DNA of 10,494 nucleotides, taken from contig JBHAEC010000101.1 of NCBI GenBank assembly GCA_041855385.1, positions 1-10,494 on the forward strand, read 5' to 3'. The stretch is from JBHAEC01 sp041855385 (GTDB lineage: Bacteria > Bacillota > Negativicutes > Veillonellales > Veillonellaceae). This document shows positions 1 to 6,226 of the stretch, piece by piece (positions within the stretch are counted from its first letter, which is position 1; every line of letters starts with the position of its first letter). The position numbers were made by a program, and so were the translations under genes. The notes under the pieces are model-generated. The model saw only the letters and a program-made list of their open reading frames with translations, was not told the origin of the DNA and made no database searches.

Positions 1-470
1 CTATTTCTGTTCCTATTGCGGTTTTTGCGGAAGAGAAGAACATCAGCAAGGATCGATTGCATCGTGCCTTGTGCTTAGCTAATCTATTGGCCCTCTATAT
101 TAAGCAGGGGATTGGGCGATTAAGCGCTTATTGTGGTGTGATTAGTGCGGCGGCAGCTTCGGTGGCAGGTATAGCTTATTTATTGGGAGAAGAAAAGGAT
201 ATTGTAGCAGAGACTCTAGTGAATGCATTGGCCGGTGCCAGCGGTGTTATATGTGACGGAGCCAAGTCTTCTTGTGCTCATAAAATTGCTCTTGGACTTA
301 GTTCCGGATTTTTAGGGTATCAACAGGCAAAGACAGGCAACAGCTTTAGAGCCGGAGAAGGGATAGTAAAAGAATCCATTGATCGCTTTGTTGAGATTAT
401 AGGCGATATAGGAAGAGATGGGATGAAGGAAACAGACAATGTGGTCTTAAAGAAAATGTTGGAGAAATAA
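1..470 (+). CDS. cyuA: L-cysteine desulfidase / UPF0597 (CyuA/YhaM) family, 5'-truncated by window edge
   Basis: The frame is open from base 3 to the TAA at 468-470, so only the last 155 residues of a protein that is usually about 430 residues are present. The visible part opens with ISVPIAVFAEEKN and continues into SAYCGVISAAAASVAG and GVICDGAKSSCAHK, a pattern I recognise as the C-terminal half of the CyuA/YhaM (UPF0597, CdsB-like) family. Characterised members are oxygen-sensitive cytoplasmic iron-sulfur enzymes that break L-cysteine down to pyruvate, ammonia and sulfide. The cysteines in AYCG and in VICDGAKSSC are conserved-looking and probably include cluster ligands; that is inference. 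An internal TTG at 57 is a codon inside the gene, not its start. No hairpin terminator follows, so some readthrough into the next gene is possible. Confidence 0.85.
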   Translation, partial: ISVPIAVFAEEKNISKDRLHRALCLANLLALYIKQGIGRLSAYCGVISAAAASVAGIAYLLGEEKDIVAETLVNALAGASGVICDGAKSSCAHKIALGLSSGFLGYQQAKTGNSFRAGEGIVKESIDRFVEIIGDIGRDGMKETDNVVLKKMLEK

Positions 471-487
471 CCGGAAAAATAAAAGAG

Positions 488-516
488 TTAACCTTAATTT
501 CTCCTTATGGAATAAT
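488..516 (+). promoter_or_regulatory. Candidate sigma-70-type promoter for the SDR gene
   Basis: TTAACC (488-493) and AATAAT (511-516) are separated by 17 bp. The -10 box is preceded by TGG, which gives an extended -10 (TGn). Transcription would start near 523, leaving a leader of about 43 nt before the ATG at 566. The match is fair rather than strong. Confidence 0.4.
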
Positions 517-565
517 AGTATTGTCAAAAAAGGGGTAAGTATTGGTATTGAGAGGAGTGTGAAAT

Positions 566-1336
566 ATGATAAAACGTAAAGTGCTAATTACGGGTGCTAC
601 ATCGGGGATTGGTCTTGCAACGGCACATGCTTTTGCAAAATACGGAGATGAGGTTGTTCTTTGTGCTAGGCGTAAAGAGGTTCTTGAAGAAGTAAAAAAG
701 ACACTTGAGAAGGAATATGGAGCTACGGTGCATACCTTTACTCTTGATGTGCGGGATAAAGAGTCAATTAAGGAAAAAATCGATTCTCTCATAGGAAATT
801 TAGGATCCGTGGATATTCTTGTAAATAATGCCGGACTGGCACAGGGCCTGGATCCATACCAATTAAGTGAATATGATGATATTGAAACTATGGTGGATAC
901 GAATATTAAGGGAGCCTTTTTTGTGGCGAGAGCGGTTCTTCCCTATATGGTTAAGACGAATAAAGGACATATTATTAATCTCGGATCTACAGCAGGGTTA
1001 TATGCCTATGCCGGTGGAGCCGTGTATTGTGCGACGAAGGCGGCAATCAAGACATTAAGCGACGGCATTCGCATTGACACGATAGAAACGGATATTAAGG
1101 TAACCACTATTCAGCCGGGAATTGTAGAAACTCCTTTTAGTGAAACTCGATTCAAGGGAGATACGGATCGAGCGACAAAGGTTTATGCCGGAGTGGAGGC
1201 ACTTCGTCCGGAAGATATTGCGGATATTATTTTGTATGTGGCTAATCAACCAAGGAGAGTACAAATTTCGGATGTGGTAATCATGGCGAATCAACAAGCT
1301 ACAGGTTTTATGATTGCCAGGAAAGAAGAAAAATAA
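566..1336 (+). CDS. Short-chain dehydrogenase/reductase, YdfG-like (NADP-dependent 3-hydroxy acid dehydrogenase class)
   Basis: This is a 256-residue classical SDR of usual length. The Rossmann dinucleotide motif TGATSGIG is at residues 9-16 and NNAG at 87-90. The catalytic tetrad is N113, S141, Y154 and K158 (YCATK), followed by PG at 184-185. ARR at 34-36, after the second beta strand, suggests NADP(H) rather than NAD(H). The C-terminal region (RPEDIADIILYVANQP, then a tail ending in an MIARKEEK-like stretch) resembles YdfG, which oxidises L-serine, L-allo-threonine and 3-hydroxy acids and reduces the corresponding aldehydes or ketones. The exact substrate is not deducible. AGGAG at 553-557 lies 8 nt before the ATG and fixes the start. 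The preceding gene is a cysteine-degrading enzyme, but there is no overlap to argue for a functional link. The protein should be cytoplasmic. Confidence 0.88.
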   Translation: MIKRKVLITGATSGIGLATAHAFAKYGDEVVLCARRKEVLEEVKKTLEKEYGATVHTFTLDVRDKESIKEKIDSLIGNLGSVDILVNNAGLAQGLDPYQLSEYDDIETMVDTNIKGAFFVARAVLPYMVKTNKGHIINLGSTAGLYAYAGGAVYCATKAAIKTLSDGIRIDTIETDIKVTTIQPGIVETPFSETRFKGDTDRATKVYAGVEALRPEDIADIILYVANQPRRVQISDVVIMANQQATGFMIARKEEK

Positions 1337-1414
1337 TACGGAAGATCCATGATATACAAGATGTAGAAGGCAATACGGGAATATAGGAGATAAATAGAAA
1401 ATATATGAAAAAAT

Positions 1415-1480
1415 AAATACCCCACAGTCGGAAAGTAGTCAGGTATTTCCTGGAAGAACTTTCTCTGCTGTGGGGTATTT
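1415..1480. terminator. Long nested hairpin, probable bidirectional terminator between convergent genes
   Basis: A perfect 13-bp stem pairs 1415-1427 (AAATACCCCACAG) with 1468-1480. The roughly 40-nt interior carries GAAAGT (1431-1436) pairing with ACTTTC (1458-1463), and CAGG/CCTG at the tip, so the whole element folds as one long interrupted hairpin. It is flanked by an A-rich tract on the left and a T-rich tract on the right, as expected for termination in both directions. It sits between the SDR stop (1336) and the dcuC stop (1545). Confidence 0.8.
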
Positions 1481-1544
1481 TATATTTTATAAACTTCATT
1501 GATGACTTATTATTCAATAATCCGACATGATAGGGGCTAAGGGA

Positions 1545-2924
1545 TTAAAAGAATAAGAAGAAGTTTGCCGCTACTAAAGTGATGCAGGCACCGATCATTG
1601 GAATCGCTGTACGTTTAACCAAGTCGAAGGAAGAAATGCCCGCCATCCCTGCAGTAACAACAATAACTGCTGTAATCGGGGAAATAGCACGAGCCGCACT
1701 GGCGATGAAGTGCATCGGTAAAATCATGAGTACCGTGGCAATACCGGTTTTTGCAGCGATATCCGGAACCAAGTTTGCAAAGGCAAAGAACGGAGCATTA
1801 CCGGAGCCCATAACAATGGCAGATACCCCAATAATGCCAACCATAACAAGAGTAATTCCTACACCACCGAATCCGGAGTTTTGTGCAGCGCCGATTAAAG
1901 CGTCAATGGCACCGATTACCATGAGCCCTTTTGCAAAGGTTTCACCGGCTACGATAAGGCTGACTACATTGGCCATCTGGCGACCCATTCCGTCAAAGAA
2001 TACTTGTAAATCTTCAAGTGTAGACTTGCCGTCACGAGTACGAATAAATTGGAAAATCATACCAATTACGGTACCGATAAACATAGCCATAATAATGTTC
2101 ATCTTAATCCAAGAAATCCATAGGCTGGAGAAAGAGAGAATCAACGCCAATGGTATAACCGGAAGAAGAGCGTAAATTAAAGGCACTTCTTTGTCTGCTG
2201 CGGAGGTGTCTACATTATCGGTATTTACTTCTGCTATTTGAGGCTGCACTATATGGCCGTCTCGTTTGTCCATGTAGCGTTGCGTGAAGAAGTGCAAAAT
2301 AGCAACTACCGGAAATACACATAATGCGATAGGTACCTGATAGGAGTGCCAATAGGTTACAGGGTCCACCTTTGCAATTTCCGCTGCAAAGATAGTTCCT
2401 GTATCGCTTGGGCTCCAGTCAAGGCAAAGTGTTGTAGCAATAGCTGCAGCGGCAGAAAGCTTGCTTACGCCTAATGCCAATAGCACAGGATACACAGTTA
2501 CCATCAATAACATAGCAAGACCGGAGGCACTATTGATGGCCAAGCCGATACACATACCCATTGCCCAACATCCGCTCATTACAATGTAAGGAGATTTTAG
2601 TGCCAACAAGGGTTTGATTGTCAAGTTAACCAAGGCACGGGATGCTCCGATATGGTCCATGTAGCGAGCAAAGCCTGCAACTGCCATAATATTAAGACCT
2701 AAACCTGCTGCACGGCTACTGAATACGGATTTAATAAATTCAAAGATGTCAAAAAGGAAGAAGCCCGTAGCAGCTTTTGCCGCAAGAGGAGATTTATATC
2801 CCATCAAAGAAGCGGCAATCATCAGGATGATGCCGGCCAAGAACAGTACGGCCTGCGCCTTGTAGCGTTTGTACACCAAGGTGCCGACCCAGAGAACAAC
2901 TAAGACTGCGAGAATAATATTCAT
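1545..2924 (-). CDS. dcuC: DcuC-family anaerobic C4-dicarboxylate carrier
   Basis: This is a 459-residue, very hydrophobic inner-membrane protein with about a dozen membrane segments, close to the 461 residues of E. coli DcuC. Recognisable DcuC landmarks are MGYKSPLAAKAATG near residues 41-54, GFARYMDHIGAS at 84-95, NSASGLAMLLMVTVYPV at 131-147, MGSGNAPFFAF at 372-382, and SPITAVIVVTAGMAGIS at 415-431, followed by VKRTAIP. The family exchanges or exports fumarate, malate and succinate during anaerobic growth. A hydrophilic cytoplasmic or periplasmic loop lies around residues 215-247. The start is the ATG at 2922-2924, because AAAGGTGG (complement of 2931-2938) lies 6 nt upstream. An upstream in-frame ATG at 2981 would add 19 residues but overlaps the putative promoter and has no ribosome site. 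The gene appears monocistronic, with its own promoter and the shared hairpin downstream. Confidence 0.9.
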   Translation of the reverse strand: MNIILAVLVVLWVGTLVYKRYKAQAVLFLAGIILMIAASLMGYKSPLAAKAATGFFLFDIFEFIKSVFSSRAAGLGLNIMAVAGFARYMDHIGASRALVNLTIKPLLALKSPYIVMSGCWAMGMCIGLAINSASGLAMLLMVTVYPVLLALGVSKLSAAAAIATTLCLDWSPSDTGTIFAAEIAKVDPVTYWHSYQVPIALCVFPVVAILHFFTQRYMDKRDGHIVQPQIAEVNTDNVDTSAADKEVPLIYALLPVIPLALILSFSSLWISWIKMNIIMAMFIGTVIGMIFQFIRTRDGKSTLEDLQVFFDGMGRQMANVVSLIVAGETFAKGLMVIGAIDALIGAAQNSGFGGVGITLVMVGIIGVSAIVMGSGNAPFFAFANLVPDIAAKTGIATVLMILPMHFIASAARAISPITAVIVVTAGMAGISSFDLVKRTAIPMIGACITLVAANFFLFF

Positions 2925-2983
2925 AAATAACCACCTTTCATACATTAAAGCCCCTCTCATGAAAATTAAACAAGCACACAATC

Positions 2984-3012
2984 ATTATACTATAGAATTT
3001 ATGCAGAATAAA
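2984..3012 (-). promoter_or_regulatory. Candidate promoter of dcuC
   Basis: Read on the - strand, a perfect TATAAT (complement of 2984-2989) follows a weak TTTATT -35 box (complement of 3007-3012) with 17 bp between them. The start would be near 2977, about 50 nt before the dcuC ATG. The weak -35 would suit an activator-dependent promoter. Confidence 0.45.
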
Positions 3013-3023
3013 ATATTGGTAAG

Positions 3024-3041
3024 TTGCTAATATTGCAATAT
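3024..3041. promoter_or_regulatory. Palindromic site upstream of the dcuC promoter (possible activator site)
   Basis: ATATTGCAATAT at 3030-3041 is a perfect 12-bp palindrome. Overlapping it, TTGC (3024-3027) and GCAA (3035-3038) form a second inverted pair. The palindrome centre lies roughly 59 bp upstream of the predicted dcuC start, a usual distance for a class I activator. It does not match the FNR or CRP consensus as I know them, so the binding protein is unknown. Confidence 0.25.
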
Positions 3042-3067
3042 AGAGCGGTTTTCATACTTTGTTGCAT

Positions 3068-3099
3068 AAAAAAAGCCCCGACCTCGAGGATCAGGAGCT
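3068..3099 (-). terminator. Rho-independent terminator of the ABC importer operon
   Basis: On the - strand AGCTCC (complement of 3094-3099) pairs with GGGGCT (complement of 3074-3079, one G-U). An inner GA/CC to GGTC extension closes on a TCGA loop, and a run of seven T follows (complement of 3068-3074). It starts about 33 nt after the permease stop codon. Confidence 0.75.
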
Positions 3100-3132
3100 C
3101 TTTAAAAGTATCGTAAATGAAAGGATATCAAT

Positions 3133-3921
3133 TTATTTATGTGGAATAAATCGCTTTTCAAGTGCGGATAAGACTGTATTGAAGAGAAGTCCTAAAAGGG
3201 ATAAAATAACAATCCCCGCCATGAGTTTTGTGGTGATAAGTAGATCGCCGTAGTGAAGGATTAAGGCGCCCAAACCCTCTTTTGCGGCAATCATTTCTGC
3301 GGCCACAAGGAGGAGCAGTGCCGTACCGGCCCCCAGTTTGAGGCCGGAAAAAACGGAAGGGAGAGCGGCAGGCCATATTACATGACGCAGTAAACGAGAA
3401 GGGCTGACAGAAAAACTGGCGGCCACTTTTATGAAGAGGCATTCCACATGTTTTACTCCGCTATAAGTATTGATCACAACGGGGAAAAAGACGCCTAAGG
3501 CGATAATAGTCACTTTTGACAGTTCCCCTATGCCCAGCCATAGAATAATCAGTGGCAAAAGAGCAATTTTGGGAATAGGATATAGTGCGTAAATAATAGG
3601 TGTTCCAATGGCGTCGGCCAAGCGAGAGTATCCGAGAAGGAGGCCAAAGGCTATGCCAAGAAGTGATCCTAAGGAAAAACCCAGTGCGATTCTATACAAA
3701 GAGGCCCACAAATTACCCCATAACTCTCCGCTTTTTATCATTTCAAAAAGAGCATCCAGAATAGATGAGGGAGAGGGTAAGAAGACGGCGTTGATTACAT
3801 TAAGTTGTACCAGTAATTCCCATATGATAAGGAAAGTAAATAGCGTTATGTAAACAAAGTAAGGAGATGGTTTTGCCTCCAGGAAGGCTAATCGATGATA
3901 AACCTCTTTTTGATAGGACAT
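3133..3921 (-). CDS. ABC transporter permease, SsuC/TauC type
   Basis: This is a 262-residue membrane protein of the BPD_transp_1 fold, about the standard length for SsuC/TauC permeases, with roughly six membrane segments (around 22-42, 80-99, 107-130, 135-152, 193-212 and 232-250). The cytoplasmic EAA-type coupling loop is VAASFSVSPSRLLRHVIWPAALP at residues 166-188, the surface that docks to the ATPase; its usual EAA opening is degenerate here. The start is the ATG at 3921: GGAGG (within 3930-3935) precedes it by 8 nt and lies inside the end of the upstream ATPase gene. That gene's TAA is separated from this ATG by a single base, so translational coupling is likely. A longer in-frame start 12 codons upstream would overlap the ATPase gene and has no ribosome site. 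The substrate is not determined; sulfonates, taurine, nitrate and pyrimidine precursors are all handled by this family. Confidence 0.87.
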   Translation of the reverse strand: MSYQKEVYHRLAFLEAKPSPYFVYITLFTFLIIWELLVQLNVINAVFLPSPSSILDALFEMIKSGELWGNLWASLYRIALGFSLGSLLGIAFGLLLGYSRLADAIGTPIIYALYPIPKIALLPLIILWLGIGELSKVTIIALGVFFPVVINTYSGVKHVECLFIKVAASFSVSPSRLLRHVIWPAALPSVFSGLKLGAGTALLLLVAAEMIAAKEGLGALILHYGDLLITTKLMAGIVILSLLGLLFNTVLSALEKRFIPHK

Positions 3922-3922
3922 A

Positions 3923-4705
3923 TTATTCACCTCCTGCACGCAAAGCGATTTCTGCATCTTTGCGGATAAGGTTCCATATGTGATTTACATAGGAGTCAAA
4001 GATAGGAAGGTTTTCTCCTTTGTCACGGTTCAATCGGGGCAGATTGACGGAAATAACCTCTTTGATTCGCCCCGGGCGATGAGAAAAGACAATAATTCGA
4101 TCAGCTAAGTAAACGGCTTCGCTGATGCTATGTGTAACATATAGAGTGGATAGTTTGGAGTTCTCCCATATTTGTAGAAGTTCTTCTTGTAAGAGTGTTC
4201 TTGTTTGTGCATCCAGTGCTGAAAAAGGTTCGTCCATTAACAGTAAATCAGGATTAACGGAAAGGGCGCGGGCGATGCCGGCACGTTGCTTCATGCCGCC
4301 GGATAACTGATGGGGATAGGAAGTTTCAAACCCCTGCAGTCCCACCAAGCGAATATTTTTTTCTGTTATAGCCTTTTTTTCTTCTTTTGATAAGGGGAGT
4401 TCTTCCAGGCCAAAAGAGACGTTGTCTGATACGTTTAGCCAGGGGAAGAGCCCGATTTCCTGGAATACCGTTGCGACTACAGGATCACGGTTCTCTTTAA
4501 GATTGTCAAAGTAAATGCGTCCCGACGAAGGTTGTAATAATCCACCTACCATGTGAAGGAGGGTGGATTTTCCACATCCGGAAGGCCCCAGGAGGACAAC
4601 GAATTCTTTTTCTCCTACACATAAAGAAACATCCTTTAATGCTTCGACAGAGAGGCCTTGGCTATTGGTATACTTTTTTGAAACGTTTTCGATTACAAGA
4701 TTCAT
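3923..4705 (-). CDS. ABC transporter ATP-binding protein, SsuB/TauB type
   Basis: This 260-residue cytoplasmic ATPase has every ABC motif intact: Walker A GPSGCGKST at 40-48, Q-loop Q82 (VFQEIGLFPWLNV, the pattern typical of the nitrate/sulfonate/taurine subclass), signature LSGGMKQ at 134-140, Walker B LLLMDEP at 154-160, and switch histidine H192 (VTHS). The C-terminal stretch with FSHRPGRI is also usual for SsuB/TauB proteins. It powers the permease encoded next, which starts one base after this stop. The ribosome site AGAGGT (complement of 4711-4716) overlaps the stop of the binding-protein gene. Order and spacing support one transcript from about 5810 to 3068. Confidence 0.9.
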   Translation of the reverse strand: MNLVIENVSKKYTNSQGLSVEALKDVSLCVGEKEFVVLLGPSGCGKSTLLHMVGGLLQPSSGRIYFDNLKENRDPVVATVFQEIGLFPWLNVSDNVSFGLEELPLSKEEKKAITEKNIRLVGLQGFETSYPHQLSGGMKQRAGIARALSVNPDLLLMDEPFSALDAQTRTLLQEELLQIWENSKLSTLYVTHSISEAVYLADRIIVFSHRPGRIKEVISVNLPRLNRDKGENLPIFDSYVNHIWNLIRKDAEIALRAGGE

Positions 4706-4715
4706 ATTTTACCTC

Positions 4716-5756
4716 TTACTTGCCGGCGGAGGCTTTTTCCCAAAATGTCATGTCTATAATTTCTTCTGCTTTTATGGGTTTTATCAAAAGACCTTCTTTA
4801 TAATACCAGTCAATCTGTGTTTGTATATCTTCTGCCAGCAGTTTACCGGTTCTATCCATATAGGGAAGACCTTTGGCAACGGTAGAAACAGGGGCATTGG
4901 TATATTTGGAAATGATTTGTAACACTTCGTCATATTGTTTCCCTTTTTCTTTTGTCAATGCGGCGTCATAGTAGTAAGTGGAAGATTTGATATAGGCTCT
5001 CATGAAGGCAAGAGCGGTATCTTTGTCCTTCAGAAAAGAGGGACTGAAGAAAATTCCTGAGGTTTGGTAAGGAATTATGTCTCCTATGGAAAGTAGTACT
5101 TTGGCATAGCCGGCCTCTTCCGCTTTGGATATATGGGGCTGGTTTAAAATGGCGGCGTCAATTTGTTTGCTTTCTAGCGCTGAGAGGACGGAACTAAGCT
5201 TCCCTAAGGGGATAAGATTAACATCGGAGCGAGAAAGGCCGTGACTTTCTAGCACTCTCCCGATCATATAATCAAAAGTAGAGCCCGATTGAGTAATGCC
5301 GACAGTTTTTCCCTTAAGAGAGATAATATCCTTTATTCCATCATTATAGGCACTGGAATTCACCATGAGCGCGGTGGAGAGAACACCTTTTTCCTCACGC
5401 CCTTTGTCGGCGACGATAGTAATTTTTTGCCCTTGTGCCACCATATTGTAAAGGCCGGCGGTAATGCCCGTAGCGCCGACATCAACCTTGTTGGAAGCTG
5501 TGGCGACAGCGATGGGTTGAGCAGCGTCAAACCATTCCGGCTTTAGGTCAATACCTTCCTCTTGGAAAAACCCTTTTTCTATACCGATAAATATGGGTGC
5601 TGAGCTGGATAAGCGAAGCAAGGCGATGCTTACTTTTTTAGCTTCCTTGACGGAAGGGGCCGGTAAAGACCTGTCTCTACAGCCACTTGTAAGCAAAAAT
5701 GCACTAACTAAGAGAGTAGAGAGAATAATATAGGATATTCGTGAAAAAATTTTCAT
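4716..5756 (-). CDS. ABC transporter substrate-binding lipoprotein, SsuA/TauA/NMT1-like
   Basis: This 346-residue protein begins with a lipoprotein signal: MKIFSR, a hydrophobic stretch to about residue 22, then TSGC with the lipidated cysteine at C26. The -3 position is Thr rather than the commoner Leu. The mature part begins KVSIALLRLSSSAPIFIGIEKG (about 41-62) and continues with FFQEEGIDL and DVGATGITAGLYNMVAQGQ, which is the fold I of NMT1/SsuA-type binding proteins. LKGKTVGITQSGSTFDYMI and AAILNQPHISKAEEAG are matching later blocks. Such proteins capture nitrate, sulfonates, taurine, bicarbonate, or thiamine or riboflavin precursors outside the membrane. No riboswitch lies upstream, so thiamine or riboflavin is not specially supported. 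AGGAG (complement of 5765-5769) sits 8 nt before the ATG and fixes the start. It is the first gene of the operon. Confidence 0.87.
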   Translation of the reverse strand: MKIFSRISYIILSTLLVSAFLLTSGCRDRSLPAPSVKEAKKVSIALLRLSSSAPIFIGIEKGFFQEEGIDLKPEWFDAAQPIAVATASNKVDVGATGITAGLYNMVAQGQKITIVADKGREEKGVLSTALMVNSSAYNDGIKDIISLKGKTVGITQSGSTFDYMIGRVLESHGLSRSDVNLIPLGKLSSVLSALESKQIDAAILNQPHISKAEEAGYAKVLLSIGDIIPYQTSGIFFSPSFLKDKDTALAFMRAYIKSSTYYYDAALTKEKGKQYDEVLQIISKYTNAPVSTVAKGLPYMDRTGKLLAEDIQTQIDWYYKEGLLIKPIKAEEIIDMTFWEKASAGK

Positions 5757-5795
5757 GATGATAGCTCCTGAATATAGTTTGCCACAAGATATGTG

Positions 5796-5814
5796 GTAGA
5801 TAATCTCTATCTAC
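5796..5814. promoter_or_regulatory. Operator-like inverted repeat at the ABC importer promoter
   Basis: GTAGATA, five bases, TATCTAC: perfect 7-bp arms over 19 bp. It begins just downstream of the - strand -10 box, so it covers the predicted transcription start near 5810, the usual place for a repressor operator. A second small inverted repeat, CCACA-N5-TGTGG (5782-5796), abuts it and would fall in the leader RNA. Confidence 0.4.
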
Positions 5815-5816
5815 TT

Positions 5817-5847
5817 ATTATACAACAATTATCATAAATAAAGACAA
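5817..5847 (-). promoter_or_regulatory. Candidate promoter of the SsuABC-like operon
   Basis: On the - strand TTGTCT (complement of 5842-5847) and a perfect TATAAT (complement of 5817-5822) are 19 bp apart, longer than ideal. The start would be near 5810, with a leader of about 50 nt before the binding-protein ATG. It is divergent from the T-box promoter. Confidence 0.45.
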
Positions 5848-5895
5848 TTTTTTGAGAAGGAGTCTCTTGTAGAAAAAGAGCTTTTAAATTATGTA

Positions 5896-5924
5896 TTGAC
5901 GAAACTATTTTATCATTATATAAT
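5896..5924 (+). promoter_or_regulatory. Strong sigma-70-type promoter of the T-box/ECF operon
   Basis: TTGACG (5896-5901) and TATAAT (5919-5924) are separated by exactly 17 bp, giving 11 of 12 consensus bases. Transcription should begin near 5931, just before stem I of the T-box. A strong constitutive promoter followed by attenuation is the normal T-box arrangement. Confidence 0.8.
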
Positions 5925-5943
5925 AGCCGTAATTCAATAGAAA

Positions 5944-6211
5944 CATCTGTGATCAGGAGGAGTAGCTACGAGACTCAGCTTCAGCGAATCGGGGACGGTG
6001 TAAGCCCGATGCAGGATATGGTAGTGAATGGACCTGTGAGATATGGCCCGAACCAAACGGCTAGGCGTCATCGGTAGTCTCTTACCGTTATCAAAAGAGC
6101 ACGTATCGCTTCGGCCGTACGTAGTAAGCCGGACTTATTTAAGTCAATTAGGGTGGCACCGCGGAATCATAACCTTTCGTCCCTTGTAATATAGGGGTGA
6201 AAGGTTTTTTT
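5944..6211 (+). ncRNA. T-box riboswitch, tRNA-Trp specific (TGG specifier)
   Basis: Stem I is readable. ATCT (5945-5948) pairs with AGAT (6039-6042) below a kink-turn, CAGG (5954-5957) with CCTG (6033-6036), and CTAC (5966-5969) with GTAG (6021-6024). The loop between the last two helices has AGTA (5961-5964) on one side and GAA-TGG-A (6026-6032) on the other, the canonical specifier loop, so the specifier is TGG at 6029-6031. The distal part has an AGCGA bulge and GGTGTAAG-type apical loop (5983-6008). Hairpins at 6072-6087, 6101-6122 and 6132-6145 follow. The T-box AGGGTGGCACCGCG is at 6150-6163, with bulge UGGC (6154-6157) whose C would pair with discriminator G73, the base found in bacterial tRNA-Trp. 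AGGG (6150-6153) can pair with CCCT (6181-6184) as antiterminator, excluding the terminator. Uncharged tRNA-Trp should therefore turn on the operon. Confidence 0.93.
6171..6211 (+). terminator. T-box regulated intrinsic terminator
   Basis: AACCTTTC (6171-6178) pairs with GAAAGGTT (6199-6206), extended inwards by two G-U pairs and CCCT/AGGG (6181-6184 with 6193-6196), closing on an 8-nt loop. A run of seven T (6205-6211) follows. The left arm contains the bases that the T-box AGGG needs for the antiterminator, so the two folds are mutually exclusive. Confidence 0.9.
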
Positions 6212-6226
6212 GTATAGGAGGAGAAC

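Noticed and set aside
1579..2175. 198-residue open frame on the + strand
   Set aside because: It is antisense to dcuC, low in complexity, without a ribosome site or family resemblance; dcuC explains this stretch fully.
2925..2981. Longer start for dcuC adding 19 residues
   Set aside because: It would begin at the promoter -10 region, lacks a ribosome site, and the downstream ATG has AAAGGTGG at ideal spacing and gives the usual family length.
3922..3957. Longer start for the permease inside the ATPase gene
   Set aside because: A strong GGAGG lies directly before the ATG at 3921, which begins one base after the ATPase stop.
5782..5813. Possible riboswitch (TPP, SAM or similar) in the leader of the SsuABC-like operon
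   Set aside because: The leader is only about 50 nt, with two small inverted repeats and none of the conserved cores of those riboswitches.
6028..6033. Other readings of the T-box specifier: ATG (Met), GGA (Gly) or GAC (Asp)
   Set aside because: The helix pairing fixes the loop so that GAA (6026-6028) is followed by TGG and then A. Met and Gly tRNAs would also need a different acceptor bulge base than the C seen in UGGC. Asp fits the bulge but is out of register.
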